From positions 620,001 through 684,000 of the forward strand of contig CP064971.1 in the NCBI GenBank assembly GCA_016699325.1: DNA of 64,000 nucleotides. Direction: 5' to 3'. This stretch comes from Methanolinea sp. Lineage in GTDB: Archaea > Halobacteriota > Methanomicrobia > Methanomicrobiales > Methanospirillaceae. Position numbers and translations under genes: made by a program. The notes below the pieces were generated by a model. It had not been told where the DNA came from, ran no database searches, and worked only from the letters and a program-made list of their open reading frames with translations. Shown here in pieces: positions 1 to 8,238 of this stretch; position 1 is the stretch's first letter, and every line of letters begins with the position of its first letter.

Positions 1-288
1 AATGATGCATTCGCCAATCCGTTCTATCAGTTGCTCCTTAATCTTCTTCTTGGCTGTACAGATGAGGATAGCAATACCAGGTCTGCCGTCGGGAGTCTCT
101 TCGGGCGAGAGAATGCTCTCGATCCCTGCCTCACAGGGGCATCCAATGGCAGAGGTGGCAAATCCGGTCGCCTCAACGGCTGCATTGTATGCCCATTCTT
201 CGGTCACGGCAGTAATGATGACCCGGGAAATCCAGGTGGGAAACGCTTCCGCATAGGTATTATCAATTGGCACTCCGTTTATTTCCAT
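1..288 (-). CDS. ftr: Formylmethanofuran:H4MPT formyltransferase, N-terminal part
   Basis: Cytosolic enzyme that moves the formyl group from formylmethanofuran to tetrahydromethanopterin, the second step of CO2 reduction to methane. The minus-strand frame starts with MEINGVPIDNTYAEAFPTW and continues with EATGFATSAIGCPCEAGIE and the ETPDGRPG motif, all typical of the Ftr N-terminus. About 96 codons are visible and the frame is open at base 1, so the gene is cut by the window edge. The ATG at 288 has a GAGGT-type ribosome binding site. It is divergent from the fwd-hdr operon across a gap of about 700 bp. Identification is confident. Confidence 0.93.
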   Translation of the reverse strand, partial: MEINGVPIDNTYAEAFPTWISRVIITAVTEEWAYNAAVEATGFATSAIGCPCEAGIESILSPEETPDGRPGIAILICTAKKKIKEQLIERIGECII

Positions 289-381
289 GTCAAACCTCTT
301 TTTGAGAGAAGGTACCTGGGAACTATGTGAATAATTTTTCTTATTGTCACGGGCTCGCAGTAGACTGCTGTATTGTACAAT

Positions 382-400
382 TCCAAACCGGGCTTATTTT
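382..400 (+). repeat. 19-nt direct repeat, copy 1
   Basis: TCCAAACCGGGCTTATTTT matches the copy at 804-822 in 17 of 19 positions. This copy lies about 95 bp upstream of the ftr start. A shared regulator site is an inference. Confidence 0.6.
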
Positions 401-803
401 ACCAGGATGAATCTTGAATTGCCCCCTATACAGCCATCGGGACCAACATAGTGTAGCAATTGAATTCATCATTACTCCACGCATCATTCCTTCACGGGAA
501 GAGGCAGCTACTGATTCGCCGAATATTCATTTCACGGCAGAAAACACTCCCTCGATCTTCCATCTCATCCCGGATTTTATGATATCTGCCCATTCCCGAT
601 ACCCTCCGCTCTTCACACGCTTGCCGCCACATTCAGCGCGTTTGGGCTGATCCGGTGGATCTCGTAGCATGGTAGAATAATGGGAATGTCGTAATCTTCA
701 GATTTTTGTAATATTTACCCCAGATTTGTTCAACATCGCACGGTAGACAAAATGTTTAAACATGATGAGCATTTACCTCCCGTACACATCGGACAGAGCG
801 CAG

Positions 804-822
804 TCCAATGCGGGCTTATTTT
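804..822 (+). repeat. 19-nt direct repeat, copy 2
   Basis: TCCAATGCGGGCTTATTTT, in the same orientation as the copy at 382-400. It lies about 100 bp upstream of the predicted TATA box of the fwd-hdr operon, so each divergent operon has one copy near its promoter. Confidence 0.6.
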
Positions 823-912
823 CCAAGGGTTTATTGATTCTAAAAAAAGTAAAGAACATATACTTATCATAACCGTATGGCACAGGGGTAAAGTCCATGG
901 AAAATTAGACAG

Positions 913-961
913 GTTTATGTGTATAAGTTAACCATTCTTTTTTAGTCGATTTTTGAATCGA
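913..961 (+). promoter_or_regulatory. Promoter of the fwd-hdr operon with inverted repeat
   Basis: A TATA-like stretch (TTATGTGTATAAG, about 913-925) predicts a start near 948. A perfect 6-bp inverted repeat, TCGATT/AATCGA with a 4-nt loop, occupies 946-961, over the expected start site and just before the first gene. This is the position of an archaeal repressor site. The boundaries are inferred. Confidence 0.5.
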
Positions 962-986
962 TCTAGAGCTGGTGCGTGATACAAGC

Positions 987-1253
987 ATGGCATTTGCGTT
1001 GCACGTTAACATGGAGCGTTGTACCGGCTGCAATAATTGTGTGGTCGCATGCCCTGTTGATGCGCTTGAACTCTTCACCCTGGATCCGGTGACAAACGAG
1101 AAGATCTACAAGGTGAAACACGGGAAAGCGATAATATTGGACTTCAATTCCGAGCTGTGCGCCGGATGCGGAGTCTGCGTCGAGGCATGCCCGCACGATG
1201 TGATCCGGCTATCCGGACGCGGGGCGGTCGTATCAGAAGCCAGGGTTGGCTGA
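987..1253 (+). CDS. fwdG: Two-cluster [4Fe-4S] ferredoxin, FwdG-like
   Basis: Small electron carrier of 88 residues with two CxxCxxCxxxCP motifs (CTGCNNCVVACP and CAGCGVCVEACP), so two [4Fe-4S] clusters. As first gene of an operon that also encodes FwdF, FwdD, FwdB, FwdA and FwdC, it most likely is the FwdG-type subunit that passes electrons to the formylmethanofuran dehydrogenase core. A GTG at 972 would add five residues; the ATG at 987 better fits ferredoxin starts, but neither has a strong ribosome binding site. The assignment as FwdG rests on context, since small ferredoxins look alike. Confidence 0.75.
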   Translation: MAFALHVNMERCTGCNNCVVACPVDALELFTLDPVTNEKIYKVKHGKAIILDFNSELCAGCGVCVEACPHDVIRLSGRGAVVSEARVG

Positions 1254-1285
1254 ATGAGAACATGGAGCGAATGAGAGGTTATTGA

Positions 1286-2446
1286 ATGACACTGTTTCCA
1301 AAATTCTCCAAAAAGCGGGATGGCGTAAATGTCATCCAGGAACAGCGGCTCCTCCAACAGGTAAACCAATTGGTCCTCAACTCAGAGGTCTGCACCGGAT
1401 GCGGGATCTGCGTTGAAGCCTGTCCTGAAGAGGCCATTGTATTGGGACTCGTCGGTGCTACCCGGAGAGGTGCGGTCGCCTATGCTGCGCCGGTTGATAT
1501 CGATGAGGTGAAGTGTTCCTACTGTGGTGTCTGTGTGATATTGTGCCCATTCAATGCACTGACACTGAAAGTCGATGGAGAAGAACGCCTGCCGATTGTC
1601 GAGAAAGAAGGATTCCCCCAGTATGACATGGTCGCGACTATTGACGATGAAAAGTGCGTCCGGTGCACCATCTGCGAGGATGTCTGCCCGCGCGATGCCA
1701 TCGACCGTGATGTCCCCGAGTTCGAAGGTACCCGCGAGGGAGGAAAAGAGCGCCAGCTTGCATTGACCAGCAAGACCACCTTCAAGGTCGATGACGAGAA
1801 GTGCACATACTGCGGTATTTGCGGTGCGCTCTGCCCGGCAATTGAGGTGAAGCATAAGCCCTTTACCGCTGAGACAGGCACGGTCGAGGGTGAAGTGATC
1901 TGGGACGAGGCCAAGTGCGACGCCTGCATGATTTGCGTTGAGGCATGCCCCGAGGAGTGCATCACTGTCGAGCGGGTTGTGGAGAGTGACAAGCTGCCCG
2001 GAAACGTCGATATCGACCAGGAAATGTGCTGCACCTGCACCTGGTGTTCCAAGAACTGTCCGACCGAGGCCATCACCATCGAAAAGATATTCGAGGGCGA
2101 TATCGAGTTCTTCCCCGAGAAATGCCCGGGAGGGTGTTCCACCTGTGTCGAGGTCTGCCCGGCAAATGCCATCTACCTGCCGTCACCGGTTCCGGCAAGC
2201 CAGCTGAAGGGCAAGGTCGAGCCCACTATCGCCGTCAACAAGGATTTCTGCATTTACTGCGGCGCATGCGTGAATGCCTGCCCCGGAGAGGATATCATCA
2301 GGCTCCACCGGACCGGCATCCGCATCAAGGGTAAGGAGACCGATCTCTTCAGGAAGATCAAGGAGAAGTTGTTCACGCCACGGACTTCAAAAGTCAAGGA
2401 GGATACTCCCGGTAGCGTGCAGCTGAAAATGATGGAGAAGGCGTGA
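1286..2446 (+). CDS. fwdF: Polyferredoxin subunit of tungsten/molybdenum formylmethanofuran dehydrogenase
   Basis: Protein of 386 residues with eight cysteine motifs from CTGCGICVEACP near the N-terminus to CIYCGACVNACP near the C-terminus. One of them is the variant CPGGCSTCVEVCP. Eight [4Fe-4S] clusters match FwdF, the electron wire between the ferredoxin/Hdr side and the FwdBD active site. It starts 32 bp after the ferredoxin gene behind GAGAGG, and its stop lies just before the hdrC start. Placing FwdF directly upstream of HdrC, HdrB and HdrA fits electron transfer from flavin-based bifurcation straight into CO2 reduction. Confidence 0.92.
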   Translation: MTLFPKFSKKRDGVNVIQEQRLLQQVNQLVLNSEVCTGCGICVEACPEEAIVLGLVGATRRGAVAYAAPVDIDEVKCSYCGVCVILCPFNALTLKVDGEERLPIVEKEGFPQYDMVATIDDEKCVRCTICEDVCPRDAIDRDVPEFEGTREGGKERQLALTSKTTFKVDDEKCTYCGICGALCPAIEVKHKPFTAETGTVEGEVIWDEAKCDACMICVEACPEECITVERVVESDKLPGNVDIDQEMCCTCTWCSKNCPTEAITIEKIFEGDIEFFPEKCPGGCSTCVEVCPANAIYLPSPVPASQLKGKVEPTIAVNKDFCIYCGACVNACPGEDIIRLHRTGIRIKGKETDLFRKIKEKLFTPRTSKVKEDTPGSVQLKMMEKA

Positions 2447-2457
2447 GGGAATCAGAT

Positions 2458-3039
2458 ATGCAAAGAACAAAAGGTTACCCCGAAGCGCTCGACAAGAAAC
2501 TCGCCGACACCCGTCTCTTCGAGGACGAGCGCCATCCTGATTTTACCAAGACCATCGAGAAAATCTCGATGACCATCCCCCACATGTGCTACCAGTGTGG
2601 GACCTGTACCGCGTCCTGCCCTTCGGCACCGCGGAGTTCCTACCGGATCAGGAAGTTTGTCAGGAGAGCACTGCTGGGACTCGAGGATGAGTCCCTGACC
2701 GATCCCGATCTCTGGCTCTGTACAACTTGCTACAGCTGCACTGATCGTTGCCCAAGAGACATAGCCCCTACCGATGTAATCATGGCCATGAGGAACCTCG
2801 CAGCAAAGCGGGATATCATTCCGGTCAACTTCTTGAAGACCGTTCAGGCTATCTATACAACCGGACACGGTGTTCCCAACAACGATGTCAACCGCGCCGC
2901 CCGCAAGAAACTCGGGTTGAACCCCGAGCCGCCGACCACCCATGGATTCCCCCAGTATGTCAAAGGTATCCAGTACATTCTGGATTACTTCGGCCTCAAA
3001 GAGAGAGCCGACAAGATTGTCAAGGAACGGGAGGGATAA
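2458..3039 (+). CDS. hdrC: CoB-CoM heterodisulfide reductase subunit C
   Basis: Iron-sulfur subunit of 193 residues with two [4Fe-4S] motifs, CYQCGTCTASCP at about residues 44-55 and CTTCYSCTDRCP at about 87-98. It carries electrons from HdrA to HdrB. The ATG at 2458 was chosen because GAGGGA lies about 7 bases upstream; a GTG at 2443 would overlap the fwdF stop. hdrB follows after 6 bp. This is the soluble cytosolic HdrABC type, not the membrane HdrDE type. Confidence 0.95.
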   Translation: MQRTKGYPEALDKKLADTRLFEDERHPDFTKTIEKISMTIPHMCYQCGTCTASCPSAPRSSYRIRKFVRRALLGLEDESLTDPDLWLCTTCYSCTDRCPRDIAPTDVIMAMRNLAAKRDIIPVNFLKTVQAIYTTGHGVPNNDVNRAARKKLGLNPEPPTTHGFPQYVKGIQYILDYFGLKERADKIVKEREG

Positions 3040-3045
3040 AATTTC

Positions 3046-3936
3046 ATGCACGAATATGCATTCTTCCTCGGATGTATCGCGCCAAACCGGTATCCCGGAT
3101 GTGAGGCAGCAGCCATTAAGACGAGCGAGAAGCTGGGCATCAAGCTGCTCGAACTTCAAGGCGCCAGCTGCTGCCCGGCACCCGGTGCGTTCGGGTCAAT
3201 CGACCTGAATATATGGTATGCCATGGCTGCGAGGAATCTTTTGCTCGCAGAACAGATGAAGAAGGATATCGCCTTGATCTGCAATGGCTGTTACAAGTCC
3301 ATTTATGAAGTGAACGAAAAACTGAAGCATCACAAAGAACTCCGTGAGGGTGTTAACGAGGTGCTCAAGGGTATCGACATGGAGTTCAAGGGGACCATCG
3401 ATGTCTGGCACTTAGCCGAGCTCCTGTACGACCCCAAGATCTGTGGACTACAGAAGATTCGCGACAGTGTAACAGTGCCGCTCGAGGGGACACGGATTGC
3501 CGTCCACTATGGCTGCCACCTCATGAAGCCCAAGAAGGAGCGCCACTTCGGGAGCACCGAACACCCTTACTGGATCGAGGAGATGGTTGCAGCCCTCGGC
3601 GCCGAACCGGTAGAATACCGGAACAAGATGCTCTGCTGTGGTGCAGGCGGCGGGGTGCGGGGATACGATCTGGTCCACGCCATTGATATCACCAACGAGA
3701 AGATGATCAACTTGAGGGAAGTAAAAGCCGATGCTCTCACCGAAGTCTGCCCATTCTGCCAGCTGCAGTTTGACCGGGGCCAGATCGAGATTGAGGAGAA
3801 ATTCGGGGTGAAATGGGGTCTCCCCGTGCTCCACTACAATGAGCTGCTTGGACTTGCCCAGGGGATGAGCCCGCAGGAGCTTGCACTCGACCTGCATGCG
3901 GTCAGTTGTGAACCGTTCCTGGAGAAGATCCTGTGA
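3046..3936 (+). CDS. hdrB: CoB-CoM heterodisulfide reductase subunit B
   Basis: Catalytic subunit of 296 residues that reduces the CoM-S-S-CoB heterodisulfide. Two cysteine-rich CCG-type domains bind the two non-cubane [4Fe-4S] clusters: GASCCPAPGAFGS and CNGCY in the N-terminal half, and YGCHLMKP, MLCCGAGGGVRG and CPFCQ in the C-terminal half. Length and motif order are standard. GGAGGG precedes the ATG, and hdrA follows after 14 bp. Confidence 0.96.
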   Translation: MHEYAFFLGCIAPNRYPGCEAAAIKTSEKLGIKLLELQGASCCPAPGAFGSIDLNIWYAMAARNLLLAEQMKKDIALICNGCYKSIYEVNEKLKHHKELREGVNEVLKGIDMEFKGTIDVWHLAELLYDPKICGLQKIRDSVTVPLEGTRIAVHYGCHLMKPKKERHFGSTEHPYWIEEMVAALGAEPVEYRNKMLCCGAGGGVRGYDLVHAIDITNEKMINLREVKADALTEVCPFCQLQFDRGQIEIEEKFGVKWGLPVLHYNELLGLAQGMSPQELALDLHAVSCEPFLEKIL

Positions 3937-3950
3937 GGGAGGGATAAAAG

Positions 3951-6083
3951 ATGGCAGAAAAAAAGACAAAGAAAGAGACCGCTCCCAAGAAGAAGGAAAC
4001 CGCAAAGCCGGCAGCGCCGGTGAAGGCAGCAGCACCGGTAAAGACAGCAGCACCGGCCGAAAAAGCTCCTGCAAAAGAGCAGAAAGAGGCCCGCATCGGC
4101 GTATTTATTTGCCACTGCGGTACCAATATCGCCGGTTCAGTTGACATTGAAGGCGTGCAGGAATATGCAAAGACCCTGCCGAACGTTGCACATGTAGACA
4201 ATTACCAGTACATGTGTTCCACACCCGGCCAGGGAAAGGTCAAGGAGGCCATCAAGGAGCACAACCTTACCGGTGTCGTGGTAGCAGCCTGCTCGCCGCG
4301 CCTGCACGAACCGACTTTCAGGACCGCCAGCAAGGAAGGAGGGCTGAACCCATTCCGGTTCGAGATGGCCAATATCCGCGAACAGGGCTCCTGGGTGCAC
4401 ATGCATGACCGCGAGGGAGCAACCGAAAAGGCAAAAGACGCCATCCGGATCGCGGTAGCCAAGGCGTCGCTCCTCCAGGATCTCATCCCGAAGAGCGTGC
4501 CCGTTGAGCATGCGGCTATGGTCGTCGGTGCGGGAATTGCCGGAATGCAGGCCGCCCTCGACCTTGCAAACGCCGGGATCAAGACCTACCTCATCGAGAA
4601 AAACCCGACCATTGGCGGCCGGATGTCCCAGCTCGACAAGACGTTCCCGACCCTCGACTGTTCGCAGTGTATCCTCACCCCCAAGATGGTGGATGTGGGC
4701 AGGAATGAGAATATCGAGCTGATGACCTGCGCCGAGGTGGAGAATGTCGAAGGTTACATCGGCAACTTCGATGTCACCATCCGCAAGAAGGCACGAGGGG
4801 TTCTCTCCATGGAAGAGGCCGAGGCAAAAGGAATCGTTGGCGGTGGATGCAACGGGTGTGGGGACTGCGAAGTGGTCTGCCCCGTCATCAAGCCGAACCC
4901 CTTCGAGATGGGGATGAAGCCCCGCAAGGCCATCTATATATATCACCCACAGGTCGTGCCGCTCATTTACCACATCGACTGGGACTCCTGCATCAAGTGT
5001 AACCTCTGCGTTGAGGCCTGCGGTGATAAGAAGGCTATCGACCTTGAAATGCAGGACGAGCTCGTGAAAGTCAAGGTGGGGACCGCCATCCTGGCAACGG
5101 GATACGACATCTTCCCAATCGAAAAGAAAGACGAATGGGGGTACAAGAAGTACGAGAACGTGGTCACCAGCCTCGAGTTTGAGCGCTTGATCTGTGCGTC
5201 GGGTCCGACTGGCGGCCACCTGGTCCGGCCGAGCGATGGTGCAACTCCCAAGAAGGTTGCCTTCCTGCTCTGTGCCGGTTCCCGTGATAGCACCGGAATT
5301 GGCCATCCCTACTGCTCGCGGTTCTGCTGCATGTACTCGCTCAAGCATGCCCACCAGATCATCGAGAAGATCCCAGATGCCCAGCCCTACCTCTTCTACA
5401 TGGACATCAGGTCTTTTGGAAAGATGTACGAGGAGTTCTACTACCGTATCCAGGACGAGGGCGCCAAGTTCATGCGGGGACGGGTGGCAAACGTTCTCGA
5501 GGATCCGACCACCAAGAATCTCATCATCAATGCCGAGGACACCCTGCTCAACCGGCCGATCAGTCTCGAGGTTGACATGGTAGTGCTCGCTGCAGCGGTC
5601 GAGCCTGCAGCAGAGACCGACAAGACGAGGAAGCTCTTCGGTGTCTCACGGTCGATGGACGGATGGCTCCTTGAAGCCCACCCCAAGCTGAACCCGTGCG
5701 GGACCACCACAGCGGGTGTATTCCTTGCCGGTGTCTGCCAGGGACCAAAAGATATCCCTGATACGGTCGCATCAGCAGAAGGAGCCGCATCGGCTGCCAG
5801 CATCCCGATCCATATGGGAGAAGTGGAACTCGAACCTTACTTTGCCCAGTGCATTGAGGAGAAGTGCGCCGGTTGTGGCATGTGCGTGAACCTCTGTCCA
5901 TACCAGGCCCTCTCGCTGGTCGAGAAGGACGGTCGGAAGGTTATGCAGGTCACCGAAGCAAAATGCAAGGGATGTGGGACCTGTGGAGGGTTCTGCCCCG
6001 GTGGTGCGATCTGGATGCAGCACTTTGCAACCCCGCAGATCATCGCCCAGATTGATGCGTTCCTCCTGGGAGGTGCGAAGTAA
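3951..6083 (+). CDS. hdrA: CoB-CoM heterodisulfide reductase subunit A with Lys/Ala/Pro-rich N-terminal extension
   Basis: FAD-containing electron-bifurcating subunit of 710 residues. The family core begins near residue 48 (ARIGVFICHCGTNIAG) and includes the FAD-binding VVGAGIAGMQAALDLA, the cysteine segment TLDCSQCILTPKMVDVGR, and [4Fe-4S] motifs CNGCGDCEVVCP, CIKCNLCVEACG, CAGCGMCVNLCP and CKGCGTCGGFCP. Residues 2-47 are a low-complexity tract of Lys, Ala, Pro and Glu with AAPVK-type repeats that typical HdrA proteins lack. The tract is in frame after a good start, so it is probably real; its role, perhaps a tether in the Hdr-Fwd complex, is unknown. mvhD overlaps the stop codon. Confidence 0.95.
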   Translation: MAEKKTKKETAPKKKETAKPAAPVKAAAPVKTAAPAEKAPAKEQKEARIGVFICHCGTNIAGSVDIEGVQEYAKTLPNVAHVDNYQYMCSTPGQGKVKEAIKEHNLTGVVVAACSPRLHEPTFRTASKEGGLNPFRFEMANIREQGSWVHMHDREGATEKAKDAIRIAVAKASLLQDLIPKSVPVEHAAMVVGAGIAGMQAALDLANAGIKTYLIEKNPTIGGRMSQLDKTFPTLDCSQCILTPKMVDVGRNENIELMTCAEVENVEGYIGNFDVTIRKKARGVLSMEEAEAKGIVGGGCNGCGDCEVVCPVIKPNPFEMGMKPRKAIYIYHPQVVPLIYHIDWDSCIKCNLCVEACGDKKAIDLEMQDELVKVKVGTAILATGYDIFPIEKKDEWGYKKYENVVTSLEFERLICASGPTGGHLVRPSDGATPKKVAFLLCAGSRDSTGIGHPYCSRFCCMYSLKHAHQIIEKIPDAQPYLFYMDIRSFGKMYEEFYYRIQDEGAKFMRGRVANVLEDPTTKNLIINAEDTLLNRPISLEVDMVVLAAAVEPAAETDKTRKLFGVSRSMDGWLLEAHPKLNPCGTTTAGVFLAGVCQGPKDIPDTVASAEGAASAASIPIHMGEVELEPYFAQCIEEKCAGCGMCVNLCPYQALSLVEKDGRKVMQVTEAKCKGCGTCGGFCPGGAIWMQHFATPQIIAQIDAFLLGGAK

Positions 6084-6505
6084 TGGCAGAAGAGTGGAAA
6101 CCCAAGATCCTCGGGATCATCTGTAACTGGTGCTCATATGCAGGGGCAGATCTTGCGGGCAGCGCCCGCACCCAGTACCCCCCCGACATCAGGATCGTAA
6201 GGGTGATGTGTACAGGTCGCGTAGACCCCCTGTTCATCCTGAAGGCATTCACAGACGGGGCTGACGGTGTCCTGGTCTCAGGCTGCCACTTCGGCGACTG
6301 CCACTACCTCGAGGGCAACTACAAGGGTGCAAAGCGGATGTTTATGTTGAAAAGCCTGCTTCGGAACATCGGCCTTGAGGACAAGCGCCTCAGGATGACC
6401 TTTGTATCAGCATCGGAAGGGGCAAAGTGGGCAAAAGTGGTTGAAGACGTGGTGAAGACCATAACCGACCTTGGTCCTAATCCCCTTAAAGAGCTCACCC
6501 GCTAA
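6083..6505 (+). CDS. mvhD: F420-non-reducing hydrogenase-type iron-sulfur subunit D
   Basis: Protein of 140 residues with the MvhD core (ICNWCSYAGADLAGSAR, RVMCTGRVDPLFILKAF, SGCHFGDCHYLEGN). MvhD holds a [2Fe-2S] cluster and passes electrons to the flavin of HdrA. The ATG overlaps the hdrA stop, so the two are translationally coupled. No mvhA or mvhG is in the window, so electrons may come from a hydrogenase encoded elsewhere or from formate dehydrogenase, as in some Methanomicrobiales. The electron donor is an inference. Confidence 0.93.
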   Translation: MAEEWKPKILGIICNWCSYAGADLAGSARTQYPPDIRIVRVMCTGRVDPLFILKAFTDGADGVLVSGCHFGDCHYLEGNYKGAKRMFMLKSLLRNIGLEDKRLRMTFVSASEGAKWAKVVEDVVKTITDLGPNPLKELTR

Positions 6506-6520
6506 ACGGAGGACTATTAC

Positions 6521-6922
6521 GTGACCAAGATTGCACTGAACCTGATCACCGGACGCACCATCCAGCAGGGTGTTGCCATGGAAGGCGGAAAAGAGAAAGA
6601 CGCCTATACCAAAGCCTGCGGCATCATCGAGATGGACATTTCCGATCTCAAGAAACTTGGTGCCTGGCGCAACACCAACGTCCGGGTGACCAGCAAACAC
6701 GGGAGCGTGGTGGTCAAAGCTATTGAGGCCACCCAAGGTCCCCACCCGGGACTGGCCTGGATACCCCTGGGTCCCTGGGCCAATTGTGTAACCGACCCCA
6801 ATACCTATTCCACGGGTATGCCCACGTTCAAGGGCGTTCCCATTGAGGTGGAGATCGCCATAAATGAAAAGGTACTCAGCTCTGTTGAGCTGGTACAGAA
6901 AAAATGCCGGGGTGAGATCTGA
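6521..6922 (+). CDS. fwdD: Formylmethanofuran dehydrogenase subunit D
   Basis: Molybdopterin-dinucleotide-binding subunit of 133 residues that caps the FwdB active site. It begins with GTG (MTKIALNLITGRTIQQG), with GGAGGA 8 bases upstream, and contains WIPLGPWANCVTDPNTYSTGMP, the conserved cofactor-contacting segment. The stop overlaps the ATG of fwdB. Tungsten and molybdenum isoenzymes cannot be told apart here; fwd naming is used for consistency. Confidence 0.92.
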   Translation: MTKIALNLITGRTIQQGVAMEGGKEKDAYTKACGIIEMDISDLKKLGAWRNTNVRVTSKHGSVVVKAIEATQGPHPGLAWIPLGPWANCVTDPNTYSTGMPTFKGVPIEVEIAINEKVLSSVELVQKKCRGEI

Positions 6923-8238
6923 TGACCAAGACAGTTACGGATGTTCTCTGTCCCTTCTGCGGGACTCTTTGCGACGACCTTGAGGTAGTGGTCACGGACG
7001 ACGGCAAGACCATCGTGGACGTGTACAACGCCTGTGCGATCGGGGCGGAGAAGTTCATGCACGCCCAGGCCAAGGACCGGGTGAAGCGTCCGCGGATGCA
7101 ACAGGCGGACGGCACCTACAAGGAAGTCTCGTATGACGAGGCCGTAGAGTATACGGCGCAGATGCTGGCCAACGCCAGGAAGCCGCTGATGTATGGGTGG
7201 AGTTCAACGAGTTGCGAGGCTCAGAGCGTCGGGCACGAGATTGCCGAGAAGGTCGGTGCGATTGTAGACAACACGGCAACGGTGTGCCACGGCACGACAT
7301 TGATTGCCGTCCAGGACGTTGGTATCCCGAGTTGCACGCTCGGGGAGATCAAGAACCGGGCCGACCGGATCCTGTTCTGGGGTTGCAACCCGGCTCACGC
7401 GCACCCTCGGCACCAGTCGCGCTACTCGATCTTTCCCCGTGGATTCTTCACCAACAAGGGTCACAAGAACCGGAAGGTGGTAGTAGTAGATCCACGGAGG
7501 ACCGACACTGCCAAGATGGCCGACTACCACTTCCAGATCGAGCAGGGCCGGGACTACGAGTTACTCTCGGCGTTCCGGGTAGCGATTCGCGGTGAATGGC
7601 TACCGGACACCGTGGCCGGGATTCCCAAGGAGAGGATCTACGAGGCCGCCGAAATGCTCAAGAGCGGCCGGTTCGGGATCATCTTCTTCGGCATGGGTGT
7701 GACCCAGTCTCTCTCGAAGAACCATAACATCGACAACGCCATCATGCTGACCAAGGATCTCAACGACTACACCAAGTTCAGCATCATGGCCATGCGGGGC
7801 CACTACAACGTGACCGGCTCCGGCCAGGTCATGGGCTGGCAGTTCGGCTTCCCGTATGCTACCGACCTCTCCCGTGGGTTTGCGCGGTATAACCCCGGCG
7901 AGACCACGTCCAACGACCTGCTGGTCCGCGGCGAGGTCGATGCGGTGTTCGTGATCGGCAGCGACCCTGGCGCCCACTTCCCGATCAGCTCGGTGAAGAA
8001 GATCTCCCAGTTGCCTTCAGTCTGCGTCGACCCCCACATCACACCCACCAGCGAGGTCTCCAAACTCCACGTCCCGGTCGCCTTCGTGGGTGTTGAGGTC
8101 GGCGGCAACTGCTATCGCATGGACAACGTCCCGATCGATGCCCGCAAGGTTGTCGACCCGCCGGAAGGCATGCTCACCGACGAAGAGTTCCTGACCCGGG
8201 TCAACCAGCGTCTCGATCAGCTGATGGAGGTGGAGTAA
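6922..8238 (+). CDS. fwdB: Formylmethanofuran dehydrogenase subunit B, catalytic
   Basis: Subunit of 438 residues that reduces CO2 to formate at a W/Mo bis-pyranopterin centre. The N-terminal CPFCGTLCDD with a later cysteine (NACAIG) binds one [4Fe-4S] cluster. The metal ligand in TVCHGTTLI, near residue 122, is an ordinary cysteine codon (TGC), not UGA, so this is the Cys form. RILFWGCNPAHAHPRH and VVVDPRRTDTAKMADYH are family motifs. It is coupled to fwdD upstream and fwdA downstream by overlapping codons. Confidence 0.95.
   Translation: MTKTVTDVLCPFCGTLCDDLEVVVTDDGKTIVDVYNACAIGAEKFMHAQAKDRVKRPRMQQADGTYKEVSYDEAVEYTAQMLANARKPLMYGWSSTSCEAQSVGHEIAEKVGAIVDNTATVCHGTTLIAVQDVGIPSCTLGEIKNRADRILFWGCNPAHAHPRHQSRYSIFPRGFFTNKGHKNRKVVVVDPRRTDTAKMADYHFQIEQGRDYELLSAFRVAIRGEWLPDTVAGIPKERIYEAAEMLKSGRFGIIFFGMGVTQSLSKNHNIDNAIMLTKDLNDYTKFSIMAMRGHYNVTGSGQVMGWQFGFPYATDLSRGFARYNPGETTSNDLLVRGEVDAVFVIGSDPGAHFPISSVKKISQLPSVCVDPHITPTSEVSKLHVPVAFVGVEVGGNCYRMDNVPIDARKVVDPPEGMLTDEEFLTRVNQRLDQLMEVE

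Larger units (their letters stand above)
289..986. other. Divergent regulatory gap between ftr and the fwd-hdr operon
   Basis: No convincing gene lies here. The only sizeable frame (414-650, plus) has no recognisable motif and no ribosome binding site. The gap holds the promoters for ftr (minus) and the fwd-hdr operon (plus), two copies of a 19-nt direct repeat, and a short inverted repeat near the expected plus-strand transcription start. Confidence 0.6.

Noticed and set aside
414..650. Plus-strand frame of 78 codons in the ftr/fwd gap
   Set aside because: No motif, no ribosome binding site, and composition unlike the neighbouring genes; the gap is better explained as regulatory DNA.
7270..7310. 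Selenocysteine in FwdB
   Set aside because: The metal-ligand codon is TGC, an ordinary cysteine; no in-frame TGA is present.
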